Source of the DNA: Anaerolineae bacterium
GTDB lineage: Bacteria; Chloroflexota; Anaerolineae; Aggregatilineales; Phototrophicaceae
Length of the DNA: 6,545 nucleotides
Assembly (NCBI GenBank): GCA_020848855.1
Contig: JADLHH010000597.1
Span: forward strand, 1-6,545
Reading direction: 5' to 3'
Of this stretch, positions 1 to 5,834 are shown piece after piece. The notes under the pieces were generated by a model. That model saw only the letters and a list, made by a program, of their open reading frames with translations. It had not been told where the DNA came from and ran no database searches. How positions within the stretch are numbered: the stretch's first letter is position 1; the number at the start of each line of letters is the position of its first letter. The position numbers and the translations under genes were made by a program.

Positions 1-2
1 AC

Positions 3-2081
3 CCCGACGCCGATCTTCAGCCGCAGATCGAGACGCTGGTTGGGCGTGTTGCGCCGCTGCTGCAAGCGGTCGAAGGCTGGCGCGGCATGTTCTTCAACGT
101 CGGCTGGCTGATCGATCTGGTCACCGAATGGACGGGCGATCCATCGCAGCCGATCCCGACGCTCAGCAGCCGCACCGCGAAATGGGCGGCGCACTCTTAT
201 GCCGACCTGCGCGATTTCGTCGCTGCGTTTCGGGCGACGGCGGTGCATCATGAACTGGATGACCTGAAAATCGGCGTGCTGTTCGTCGGCTGGGCGCACG
301 TCGTCTGGCCCCCCGAACTCAAAATCTACGACTTCGACTCAAGCTGGTACGCCCGCCATCCCGAACTCTACGCCGAGCCGCACACCATCATCGGGATGCC
401 CGACCTGCACCCAATTAATCGGCTGCACGCCGACGATTATCCTTACGCGGCATTCCCGCAGGGCTTGAGCGACGGCACCTACTTCCCCGACTTTTTCGGC
501 GCGCAGTGGGCTAGCTTTGCCGCTTTCACCGGCTTCGACGCGCTGCTGCTGCGCGACGGCTTGACCGGACCGATGGTCTACACCCGCAACGGTCCCTACG
601 GCACGTCCGCCCCCGCCGATCCGCAGCTTGTGGCAGCGTTCAGCGATTCGGTGCGCGACCTGTACCGCGCCGTCAAAACCGCCGACCCCGGCAAGCTGAT
701 CTTCGGCTATTCGAGCGCCATCAGCCCGATTGCCGACTGGCGCGTGGGCTGTGTCGATTTTGAGGCGCTGGTCGCCGACGGCTATATCGACGGCTGGATC
801 GAGCAGACGTGGGGCGGGGCGTGGCAGGACTGGTGGCATCAGCTCTGGAAGGGCTGGACGTTCCAGACCGCCAACCTGCTCACGCGCGGCGCGATGATCG
901 CCAGCGCCAACCAGCAGCGCGATACGCCGTGTCGCTTCTACAATCTGATCGAGACGTGGGATGGCTGGGAGCCGTGGGATACGCTCCATCAGGTGCCCGC
1001 CAAGCTGCGCTGGGCGATGTGGGCGTTCTCGCACGCGGCGGTTGTCACGCCCGGCGGTGTTCACCCGCCCGATGGCAGCTATGTTTCGTGGGTCAACAAC
1101 GGCGCGATGGACATCCTCAGCCCTGAAGATGTCGAATACGTCGGCTGGCATCTGGATATGGCACAGGCGAGCGCCGCCCGACTCGAAAAGGTCTACGGCT
1201 GGACGCTGAGCTACAGCCGGGGGCTGCTCGAATGGCTGAGCGCCAACCATCCCGACTGGAACGTATCCGAATGGCTCGACGATCAAGCCGCGCTGCTCAT
1301 GAAATGGGGCGTGCCCATCCTGAGCGCAACCCGTGCCGAATGGCTGGCGTATGTCGCGCCCGATGCGCTGATCGCGCAGCCTGACGCAGCATTGAGCGCC
1401 AGCGGCGATCACGCTCCGGTGCTGGTCACCGGGCGCGCCGATAGGATCACCAGCGACGTGCAGGCGAAACTCGGCATCGCCCTGCGTGACAGTTTGATCG
1501 ACGCCGACTTCCATGTCGCGCGCGGGAGCGACGCGCCGCCCTACGACCGCCCTTATCTTCCCTCGCACCACCCGATCGTCATCCGCGACGGTTCGCGAGC
1601 GCTTTATCGCACGGCGTCAACCCCGCTGATCACCAGCCGAGGTAGTTGGACGTACTGGCAGCCCCCGGACTGGTCGGAGCCGTTCAACCAGTTCGTGCCC
1701 AAGTACCAACTGGGCAGTACCTTCCCGCATTTCGCTGTCGCTCGCCTGCTGCATCAGATGGCGCGCGCGGCGGGCTTGAGCCACCTCGACGGCATCGAAC
1801 GCTCGCAGCCGGTGGCGTTTCATATGTGGCGCAGCGGCGGGCAGGTGTACGTGCTGCTTGGCAATCTCGAAACCGGGGAATTTGGCGATTCGCGCACGCC
1901 GCGCACCGTCAGGCTGTGCCTCAGCCGGGCGCAGCTTGAACTCGGCGCGGGCGATTACCGCCTCGCGCGAGTCGATCTGCCCGCCGACGATGTGCCGACG
2001 GTTTCGAGCGACGAGGTATGGCTGAATTACACGGTCACGCTGTCGCCCGAATCGTGCGCGGTCTACGTGGTCATACCGTAG
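3..2081 (+). CDS. Putative glycoside hydrolase-like TIM-barrel protein, 5'-partial
   Basis: The reading frame is open from the left edge (first full codon at base 3), so the gene starts upstream; the ATG at 87 is probably internal. About 692 codons are visible, ending in TAG at 2079-2081. Counting from the Met at 87, residues 1-340 look like a (beta/alpha)8 carbohydrate-active barrel: very Trp-rich, with strand-like pieces KIGVLFVGWAHVVWPP (61-76), GFDALLLRDG (149-158) and DGYIDGWIEQTW (231-242), whose Asp157 and Glu239 are plausible catalytic or binding acids. Residues about 405-480 look like an alpha/beta accessory domain, and about 575-664 a beta-sandwich ending ESCAVYVVIP. I cannot assign a GH family. 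A signal peptide cannot be judged because the N-terminus is missing. The last Pro codon and the stop lie inside an inverted repeat shared with the convergent zinc-ribbon gene. The aldose epimerase elsewhere in the window weakly supports a sugar-related role. Coding status is near certain; the function is inference. Confidence 0.6.
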   Translation, partial: PDADLQPQIETLVGRVAPLLQAVEGWRGMFFNVGWLIDLVTEWTGDPSQPIPTLSSRTAKWAAHSYADLRDFVAAFRATAVHHELDDLKIGVLFVGWAHVVWPPELKIYDFDSSWYARHPELYAEPHTIIGMPDLHPINRLHADDYPYAAFPQGLSDGTYFPDFFGAQWASFAAFTGFDALLLRDGLTGPMVYTRNGPYGTSAPADPQLVAAFSDSVRDLYRAVKTADPGKLIFGYSSAISPIADWRVGCVDFEALVADGYIDGWIEQTWGGAWQDWWHQLWKGWTFQTANLLTRGAMIASANQQRDTPCRFYNLIETWDGWEPWDTLHQVPAKLRWAMWAFSHAAVVTPGGVHPPDGSYVSWVNNGAMDILSPEDVEYVGWHLDMAQASAARLEKVYGWTLSYSRGLLEWLSANHPDWNVSEWLDDQAALLMKWGVPILSATRAEWLAYVAPDALIAQPDAALSASGDHAPVLVTGRADRITSDVQAKLGIALRDSLIDADFHVARGSDAPPYDRPYLPSHHPIVIRDGSRALYRTASTPLITSRGSWTYWQPPDWSEPFNQFVPKYQLGSTFPHFAVARLLHQMARAAGLSHLDGIERSQPVAFHMWRSGGQVYVLLGNLETGEFGDSRTPRTVRLCLSRAQLELGAGDYRLARVDLPADDVPTVSSDEVWLNYTVTLSPESCAVYVVIP

Positions 2082-2122
2082 GGGCGAGGCTGGACAACCG
2101 AGGGGTGCGCATGTCCCTACGG
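2076..2122. repeat. Inverted repeat between convergent genes, possible bidirectional terminator
   Basis: CCGTAGGG at 2076-2083 is perfectly inverted as CCCTACGG at 2115-2122, with a 31-base GC-rich interior. The left arm holds the final CCG codon and TAG stop of the plus-strand glycosidase-like gene. The right arm, read on the minus strand, holds the final CCG codon and TAG stop of the zinc-ribbon gene. The GTAGGGGCG start resembles hairpins at 3829-3859 and 5886-5911, which suggests a dispersed palindromic element. There is no T-run, so termination here is only possible. Confidence 0.55.
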
Positions 2123-2311
2123 CTTGGCGTCTTGGCGGTTCAACATGCTTCTGATTTTGTCTCGAATCGAGCGCCTTCGCGCTATCTCGTACTGCGGGCG
2201 ACCGTGCGCGTCTTTGGGCGCGGCGTCGCCCAGGTTGACGCCGCACGCGGAGCAGTAGCGCGCGGTTTCGCCGTTGCGATGCTCACATTTGGGGCAGAGG
2301 ATATCGGTCAT
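2117..2311 (-). CDS. Small zinc-ribbon protein
   Basis: A 64-residue protein. Its N-terminus has CPKC (Cys6, Cys9) and CSAC (Cys20, Cys23), the four-cysteine zinc-ribbon pattern seen in many short bacterial proteins and at the ends of larger ones. The rest is basic and probably helical (RRRSIRDKIRSMLNR at 45-59), so it may contact nucleic acid, a membrane or a partner protein; this is inference. There is no signal peptide or membrane segment. The ATG at 2309-2311 overlaps the SDR stop by one base (TGATG) and has no clear Shine-Dalgarno sequence of its own, so translation is probably coupled to the SDR. The stop is in an inverted-repeat arm, so the C-terminal tail could be derived from that repeat. 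The fold call is good; the function is unknown. Confidence 0.8.
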   Translation of the reverse strand: MTDILCPKCEHRNGETARYCSACGVNLGDAAPKDAHGRPQYEIARRRSIRDKIRSMLNRQDAKP

Positions 2312-3069
2312 CAGGTGCGTAGGTACGACGCGCCGTTCACGTCCACGACCGCGCCGGTGCTGAAGAACGCCTCGTCCGAAGCGTAGAACACGACCACTGC
2401 TGCTATGTCTTCGGGCGTTGCCACGCGCTTGAGTGGGCTTTGATTGCGGATTGCGTCGCCCGCCGGGCTGTCGAGCGTTTCGCGCGCCATGTCGGTTTCA
2501 ACCCAGCCGGGCGCGACCGTCACCACCGAGATACCATGCGGCGCGAGCGTCAGCGCCAGTGATTGCCCCATCGCGTTCATCCCGGCTTTGCTGGCGCCGT
2601 AGGCGGGTGCGGTCGGCTCGCCGCGAAACGCCCCGCGCGACGACACGTTGACGATCCTGCCGCCGCCGCGCCGGATCATGTGCTGCGCGGCGCAGTAGCA
2701 CAGGTTCGCCGCCCCGACGAGGTTCGTAGCGAGGATTGCCGACCACTGCGCCTGCCATTCTTCGTAGCCGACGTTGGCGATCGGATGCTCGGTGTAGATG
2801 CCGGCGTTGTTGATCAGGATATCGAGACCTCCCATTTCAGCGGCAACCGCATCGACCAGCCGCCGCACGGCGTCCGGGTCGGCAATATCCGCCTGATAGA
2901 TACGATGTTCGTCGCCTGCCAGCGAAGCCCGTGTTTCTTCAGCCGCCGTCCGGTTCTGGTGGTAGTGAATCGCCACACGCGCGCCGTGCTGGGCGAACTG
3001 CCGGGCGACCGCGCGCCCAATTCCGCGCGATGCCCCCGTGACGAGGGCGACTCTCCCGCTGAAGTCCAT
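2311..3069 (-). CDS. Short-chain dehydrogenase/reductase (FabG-like SDR)
   Basis: A classical SDR of 252 residues, the usual family length, expected to carry out NAD(P)(H)-dependent oxidation or reduction of a carbonyl or alcohol in the cytosol. Counting from the ATG at 3069: cofactor motif TGASRGIG at 11-18, Asp61 in ADIAD contacting adenine, NNAG at 87-90, and the catalytic tetrad Asn116, Ser144, Tyr157 (YGASK) and Lys161, then PGWVETD at 187-193. Arg15 and the lack of an acidic residue at the end of beta-2 (IHYHQNR) favour NADP(H), as in FabG-type enzymes. The substrate cannot be told; a general FabG role is not supported by any fatty-acid genes nearby. I chose the ATG at 3069 because GGAG lies 8 bases upstream and the protein then starts just before beta-1. 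A TTG at 3099 in the same frame lies inside the T-run of a terminator and is unlikely. The stop overlaps the zinc-ribbon start. Confidence 0.92.
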   Translation of the reverse strand: MDFSGRVALVTGASRGIGRAVARQFAQHGARVAIHYHQNRTAAEETRASLAGDEHRIYQADIADPDAVRRLVDAVAAEMGGLDILINNAGIYTEHPIANVGYEEWQAQWSAILATNLVGAANLCYCAAQHMIRRGGGRIVNVSSRGAFRGEPTAPAYGASKAGMNAMGQSLALTLAPHGISVVTVAPGWVETDMARETLDSPAGDAIRNQSPLKRVATPEDIAAVVVFYASDEAFFSTGAVVDVNGASYLRT

Positions 3070-3077
3070 CTGATCGT

Positions 3078-3081
3078 CTCC
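3078..3081 (-). promoter_or_regulatory. RBS of the SDR gene
   Basis: GGAG is 8 bases upstream of the ATG at 3067-3069 on the minus strand. Neither the in-frame ATG at 3088-3090 nor the TTG at 3097-3099 has a comparable site, so this decides the start. Confidence 0.7.
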
Positions 3082-3097
3082 GCTGCGCATGTTGGAC

Positions 3098-3128
3098 AAA
3101 ACGCCGGGTGAAGCACTGCTTCACCCGG
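3098..3128 (-). terminator. Intrinsic terminator after the GyrI-like gene
   Basis: A perfect 11-bp stem (3104-3114 with 3118-3128, CCGGGTGAAGC arm) with a three-base loop. On the minus strand it is followed after CG by TTTT at 3098-3101. It sits 37 bases past the stop of the GyrI-like gene and only 28 bases before the SDR ATG. It should end most GyrI-like transcripts; the SDR then needs read-through or a promoter in 3129-3165, where only a weak -10-like TAGAAT (3143-3148) is visible. If that promoter is real, the hairpin would be in the SDR leader. Confidence 0.75.
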
Positions 3129-3165
3129 TGGTCACTGCGTATATTCTAGCGCATTGGGGCAAGTT

Positions 3166-3714
3166 TCAGGGGATCACGCGCTCGCCGATGCGTGTCACCG
3201 GGAACACGATGTCGGTCTTGATGTCCTGCGGCGGCGTATCCGGCGGGCTGAAATACCATTCATAGGCGATCCCGCTCGGTTTGTAGCCGTTGTCTCTGGC
3301 AAATTGCGTCAGCGCTTCGTATCCCGGAGCCATCGCAGCATAGGGACCGGTGAAATGGCAGACGGCAAATGTCCCGGCGGGGATTTCGCTCGCCTGAATT
3401 TCGCCGCTGCCCGGCAGTCGTTTGGCGACGGTAAAGCCCGCCTCTACATCCAGGTCTTGCATGTCCATATTGTAGTAGGCGGCGAATACACCGCCGGCAG
3501 GCGCTTCTCCCAACTGGTTAAGGTACTCGCCGATCGCGCGGTAGGCGTTTCCGAGACGCTGCGGTAATGGCTGCACCGCCGCCTGTCGGGCAGGGTAGTA
3601 TCGATCCTTAGCGCCAGAGTTTCCGAGAGGCTGCGGGGAGTCCTGTACCGCTGCCCTGAAGCGAATCGACAGCGTGTATCGAGTAGTCCAATCCTGGATT
3701 TCACACGGGTCCAT
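3166..3714 (-). CDS. GyrI-like small-molecule-binding domain protein
   Basis: A stand-alone domain of 182 residues of the GyrI / AraC effector-binding (BmrR-C, SHS2) type. Members bind small, often cationic or drug-like molecules; some inhibit gyrase, others sequester or hydrolyse xenobiotics. Typical features are the strand YTLSIRFR (13-20), the helix LPQRLGNAYRAIGEYL (50-65), FAAYYNMDMQDLDVEAGF (77-94), a central G-E-I and IPAG stretch (104-114), TGPY (122-125) and GIAYEWYF (148-155), where Glu152 matches the ligand-contacting glutamate of the family. There is no DNA-binding domain, so it is probably not a regulator itself. It is about 24 residues longer than usual because of an internal duplication at 22-69. 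AAGGAG lies 8 bases before the ATG. Upstream are a CRP-like palindrome and a -10 candidate; downstream is a terminator, so it is probably monocistronic. Confidence 0.88.
   Translation of the reverse strand: MDPCEIQDWTTRYTLSIRFRAAVQDSPQPLGNSGAKDRYYPARQAAVQPLPQRLGNAYRAIGEYLNQLGEAPAGGVFAAYYNMDMQDLDVEAGFTVAKRLPGSGEIQASEIPAGTFAVCHFTGPYAAMAPGYEALTQFARDNGYKPSGIAYEWYFSPPDTPPQDIKTDIVFPVTRIGERVIP
3547..3655 (-). repeat. 72-bp imperfect tandem duplication inside the GyrI-like gene
   Basis: GTTTCCGAGA-x-GCTGCGG occurs at 3547-3564 and again at 3619-3636, 72 bases (24 codons) apart. By eye, 29 of the first 37 bases agree (3547-3583 against 3619-3655). In protein terms, AAVQDSPQPLGN (21-32) is echoed by AAVQPLPQRLGN (45-56). 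The second copy is the one that fits the family helix; the first continues into an atypical SGAKDRYYPARQ stretch. The reading frame is kept. Confidence 0.8.
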
Positions 3715-3722
3715 AATGCGAT

Positions 3723-3728
3723 CTCCTT
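3723..3728 (-). promoter_or_regulatory. RBS of the GyrI-like gene
   Basis: AAGGAG on the minus strand, 8 bases before the ATG at 3712-3714. It is strong and fixes the start. Confidence 0.75.
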
Positions 3729-3761
3729 CACGTAAAAACAGCTCATTTGTGCTACATTCTC

Positions 3762-3805
3762 ATGATATAAGAGTTTCGCAAGAGTTGTTAGTGACAAATG
3801 TCACA
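3762..3805 (-). promoter_or_regulatory. Candidate promoter and CRP/FNR-type site for the GyrI-like gene
   Basis: Read on the minus strand, TGTGA-CATTTG-TCACT (3805 to 3790) matches the CRP/FNR-family pattern TGTGA-N6-TCACA in nine of ten defined bases; its core GTGACA-TT-TGTCAC is a perfect inverted repeat. Downstream is a -10-like TATCAT (3762-3767) with only a weak -35 (TAACAA, 3785-3790). If transcription starts near 3755, the palindrome is centred at about -42, the class II activator position. A weak -35 beside an activator site fits dependence on the activator. The region is AT-rich compared with the rest of the window. The match is seen; the regulator is inferred. Confidence 0.45.
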
Positions 3806-3833
3806 ATATGTGCGCGCTGGAGACTTTGTAGGG

Positions 3834-3859
3834 CAGGGGCGAGACACGCCTCGCCCCTG
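3834..3859 (-). terminator. Hairpin just after the ABC-F stop, possible terminator
   Basis: A perfect 10-bp stem (CAGGGGCGAG at 3834-3843 with CTCGCCCCTG at 3850-3859) and a 6-base loop, starting 7 bases past the ABC-F stop. There is no T-run after it on the minus strand, so it may act as a 3'-end stabiliser or a factor-dependent terminator. With the preceding GTAGGG (3829) it also resembles the repeats at 2076 and 5886. Confidence 0.5.
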
Positions 3860-3866
3860 AGAGGAA

Positions 3867-5555
3867 TCAGGTCGTGTATGCTGCCTGCGGCTCGACGTAT
3901 TTCGCATAGCCATCGACCAGCAGATGCCCGCCTTCCAGCGCCCACACCTCGCCCCCGAACTGCCGGATGAAGCGCCGGTCGTGCGACGCGGCGATCACCG
4001 GACCAGGGAACAGCCGGAGCGCCGTTTCCAGTTCTTCCAGCACGTCGAAGCTGACGTAGTTGGTCGGCTCGTCCAGCATCAGCAGGTTCGAGCCGTCCGC
4101 CATCAGCCGGGCGATCTGCAGCTTGCGCTGCTGTCCGGCGCTCAGCACGCCGACGCGCTTGTCGAGGTCATCGTAGCGGAATAAGCCGGAGCGCAGCAGC
4201 ATCGACTTCAATGCCTGCTCATTGGTATCCAGCCCTCGCGAATAGGCTTCGAACACCGTCAGCGCCGGGTCGAGCGTGCGCCCTTCCTGATCGAGATAAC
4301 CGACGCGCACCGCCGGGTTGATGTACACTTCCCCGTCGTCGGCGGGTTCGCTGCCGGTGAGGATACGCAGCAGCGTCGATTTGCCCGCACCGTTGACGCC
4401 GACGAACACCACCCGGCTGTGCAGCCCAATTGTGAATGACACGTCGTCCAGCACGGTCTTGTCGCCGTAGCGCTTGCTCAGCCGCGAGACGATCACCGGC
4501 ATCCGCCCCTTGAGCGCCTGAGGATCGAAATCCGCCTCGAATCGCAGTTCGTCCGGCGGCTGGGGGATTGGGTTGGCTTCGATGCGCTTGAGCTTCTCCT
4601 CGGCGACCTTGATGCGCTTGGCGACGGTGCTGGCGTGGGTCTCCTTCTTGATATTGATGACGAACTTGTCGTTGTCGGTGTGGGCGCGGTAGTTCGAATT
4701 ACGGTGCGCCGTCTGCTTGATGGCGATGCGCAGCTCCTTGATTTCTTCCTGCTGCTGCGCATAGTCACGAACCCACTTTTCGCGTTCCTGCCGCTTGGCG
4801 CGGTGATAGCTGTCGTAGTCGCCGCTGTAGCGCTTCGCCGTCCGCGTATACTCGTCGATCTCGACTATAGCGGTGGCGATGCGGTTGAGAAATTCGCGAT
4901 CGTGCGAGACCACCAGAATCGCGCCGCGATAGCCGCGCAGGTAATTCTCCAGCCAGTTCATCGTATCGAAATCGAGATGATTGGTCGGCTCGTCCCGCAG
5001 CAGCACGTCAGGCGACTGCAGCAGCAGCAGCGCCAGCCCGACGCGCGCTTTCTCGCCGCCGGAGAGCGTGCCGAACTGCCGGTCGTGCGCCAGATGCGCC
5101 ACGCCCAAGCCGGTCAGCACGATGTCGATCCGGTGGTCGAGGTCGTAGCCGCCGTAACGCTCGAATTGGTCGGCGGTGTCGCCGTAATGCGCCATGATCG
5201 CTTCCAGCGCGTGCGGGGTGGCGGTCGTCATCTGCTGTTCGAGCGCGCGCATCGCCGCTTCCAGTTCGCGCAGGTAGGCGACCGAGGCGTCGATTAGCGC
5301 CGCGAGCGTCTGGTCGTCGTAGCCTTCGATGATCTGCGCCAGGTAGCCGAGCTTGCGATCTGGCGCGAGCACGACCGTGCCCGAATCGGGGACGAGTTCG
5401 CCGGTGACGATTTTGAGCAGCGTCGATTTGCCGACGCCATTCGCGCCGACCATGCCGACGCGCTCGCCTGCGTTGACGACGAACGACACGTCGTTGAGCA
5501 CGTTTGTGAATCCGTAGGATTTGGAAATCTGTTGAATGGTGAGAAAAGCTGACAT
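3867..5555 (-). CDS. ABC-F family ATPase (ribosome-associated, possibly antibiotic resistance type)
   Basis: A 562-residue protein with two ATP-binding domains in one chain and no membrane segments, the ABC-F design. ABC-F proteins bind the ribosomal E site and reach toward the P-site tRNA; some rescue stalled ribosomes and some displace antibiotics. NBD1 (about 3-240): Walker A GANGVGKST at 37-45, signature LSGGE at 164-168, Walker B DEPTNHLD at 188-195, H-loop His218. The linker (about 243-340) is charged and helical, the P-site tRNA interaction region. NBD2 (about 353-556): Walker A GVNGAGKST at 386-394, signature LSAGQ at 471-475, Walker B DEPTNYVS at 495-502, H-loop His525. Both catalytic glutamates (Glu189, Glu496) are present. 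Oddities are Arg187 just before the NBD1 Walker B Asp, and YVS in place of HLD in NBD2; a Ser there also occurs in the TlrC/OleB type. AGGAGG lies 9 bases before the ATG. The leader has two promoters and an attenuator-like hairpin. The family is certain; resistance against housekeeping is open. Confidence 0.93.
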   Translation of the reverse strand: MSAFLTIQQISKSYGFTNVLNDVSFVVNAGERVGMVGANGVGKSTLLKIVTGELVPDSGTVVLAPDRKLGYLAQIIEGYDDQTLAALIDASVAYLRELEAAMRALEQQMTTATPHALEAIMAHYGDTADQFERYGGYDLDHRIDIVLTGLGVAHLAHDRQFGTLSGGEKARVGLALLLLQSPDVLLRDEPTNHLDFDTMNWLENYLRGYRGAILVVSHDREFLNRIATAIVEIDEYTRTAKRYSGDYDSYHRAKRQEREKWVRDYAQQQEEIKELRIAIKQTAHRNSNYRAHTDNDKFVINIKKETHASTVAKRIKVAEEKLKRIEANPIPQPPDELRFEADFDPQALKGRMPVIVSRLSKRYGDKTVLDDVSFTIGLHSRVVFVGVNGAGKSTLLRILTGSEPADDGEVYINPAVRVGYLDQEGRTLDPALTVFEAYSRGLDTNEQALKSMLLRSGLFRYDDLDKRVGVLSAGQQRKLQIARLMADGSNLLMLDEPTNYVSFDVLEELETALRLFPGPVIAASHDRRFIRQFGGEVWALEGGHLLVDGYAKYVEPQAAYTT

Positions 5556-5557
5556 AA

Positions 5558-5595
5558 GCTGCCACCTCCTGGTTCGCGATGAGTCAACCGGCAGC
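5558..5595 (-). promoter_or_regulatory. RBS of the ABC-F gene with possible sequestering pair
   Basis: AGGAGG (5565-5570) lies 9 bases before the ATG at 5553-5555, a near-perfect Shine-Dalgarno sequence. GGCAGC (5558-5563), between it and the start, can pair with GCTGCC (5590-5595) upstream in the RNA, which would place the RBS in a 26-base loop. That pairing competes with the 5588-5616 hairpin. The RBS is clear; the pairing is only a possibility. Confidence 0.6.
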
Positions 5596-5616
5596 GGGAA
5601 TCAAAAGCGCCGCCGG
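5588..5616 (-). promoter_or_regulatory. Leader hairpin overlapping the attenuator's 3' arm
   Basis: On the minus-strand RNA, CCGGCGGCG (5616 to 5608) pairs with CGCUGCCGG (5596 to 5588) in a 9-bp stem with one G-U pair and an 11-base loop. In plus-strand RNA the wobble becomes an A-C mismatch, which suggests the structure belongs to the ABC-F leader. It shares 5608-5613 with the terminator-like stem, so the two cannot form together. Confidence 0.45.
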
Positions 5617-5646
5617 GAAACAAACGACGAAGCCCCTCAGCGGCGC
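5603..5646 (-). terminator. Attenuator-like hairpin in the ABC-F leader
   Basis: Minus-strand GCGCCGC (5646 to 5640) pairs perfectly with GCGGCGC (5613 to 5607), followed at once by TTTT (5606 to 5603). The stem can extend inward through GGG-CCC (5634-5636 with 5615-5617) across a small internal loop. It lies 47 bases before the ABC-F start codon and about 140-180 bases after the predicted transcription starts, where a premature terminator would sit. ABC-F genes such as lmo0919 and vmlR are known to be controlled by leader attenuation. The T-run is short, so the strength is uncertain. Confidence 0.5.
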
Positions 5647-5694
5647 GAAGATGCAGTTGTCAGCAGTGAGCCACGCAGCAGGAAAAGGGATTCG

Positions 5695-5727
5695 TCAGAG
5701 TGAGGAAATGCTGGTGCGGGTCTTCAC
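5695..5727 (-). CDS. Candidate 10-residue leader peptide upstream of ABC-F
   Basis: GTG at 5727 is preceded by AAGGGG (5734-5739) at a 6-base spacing and encodes MKTRTSISSL before a TGA at 5695-5697. It lies inside the transcripts from both predicted ABC-F promoters and ends 48 bases before the attenuator-like stem. Leader peptides on which ribosomes stall are known upstream of several ABC-F and erm genes. Short ORFs of this size occur by chance, so this is a weak call resting on position and RBS. Confidence 0.22.
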   Translation of the reverse strand: MKTRTSISSL

Positions 5728-5791
5728 GCGATGCCCCTTGCTAAAGCCTACGAGAGTTCGGGGAACGGAATCGTTCGCCGGAACTGCTGTC

Positions 5792-5820
5792 AGCGTACAT
5801 GGGGCGGCGGCATTTGTCAA
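5792..5820 (-). promoter_or_regulatory. Sigma70-type promoter P2 of the ABC-F gene
   Basis: A perfect -35 TTGACA (5815-5820) and a poorer -10 TACGCT (5792-5797) with a 17-base spacer on the minus strand; start expected near 5785, giving a leader of about 230 bases. The tandem direct repeat GTCAACTG x2 (5816-5823, 5824-5831) and the palindrome GGTCA-AC-TGACC near 5824-5834 touch or overlap the -35, as a repressor or activator site would. Confidence 0.5.
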
Positions 5821-5834
5821 CTGGTCAACTGACC

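Noticed and set aside
339..1571. Long open frame on the minus strand (410 codons)
   Set aside because: It is antisense to the glycosidase-like gene, is rich in Arg, Ala and Gly, has no recognisable domain, and is typical of open antisense frames in GC-rich DNA.
2311..3099. SDR gene started at the TTG at 3099 (262 residues)
   Set aside because: The TTG lies in the T-run of a terminator and has no RBS; the ATG at 3069 has GGAG at 8 bases and gives the normal SDR N-terminus.
2498..3124. Several short alternative-frame ORFs on both strands over the SDR gene
   Set aside because: They are shadows of the SDR frame, which has all catalytic motifs.
3444..3797. Minus-strand frame of 117 codons across the GyrI-like start and promoter
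   Set aside because: It is in another frame from the GyrI-like motifs, has no RBS, and begins inside the CRP-like and promoter region.
4635..5297. Plus-strand frame of 220 codons opposite the ABC-F gene
   Set aside because: It is antisense to clear ABC-F motifs, with low-complexity Val/Ala/Arg composition and no domain.
5588..5616. Downstream leader hairpin as an antiterminator
   Set aside because: Its 3' arm is transcribed after the T-run at 5603-5606, too late to prevent termination; it is kept only as a structural or RBS-control candidate.
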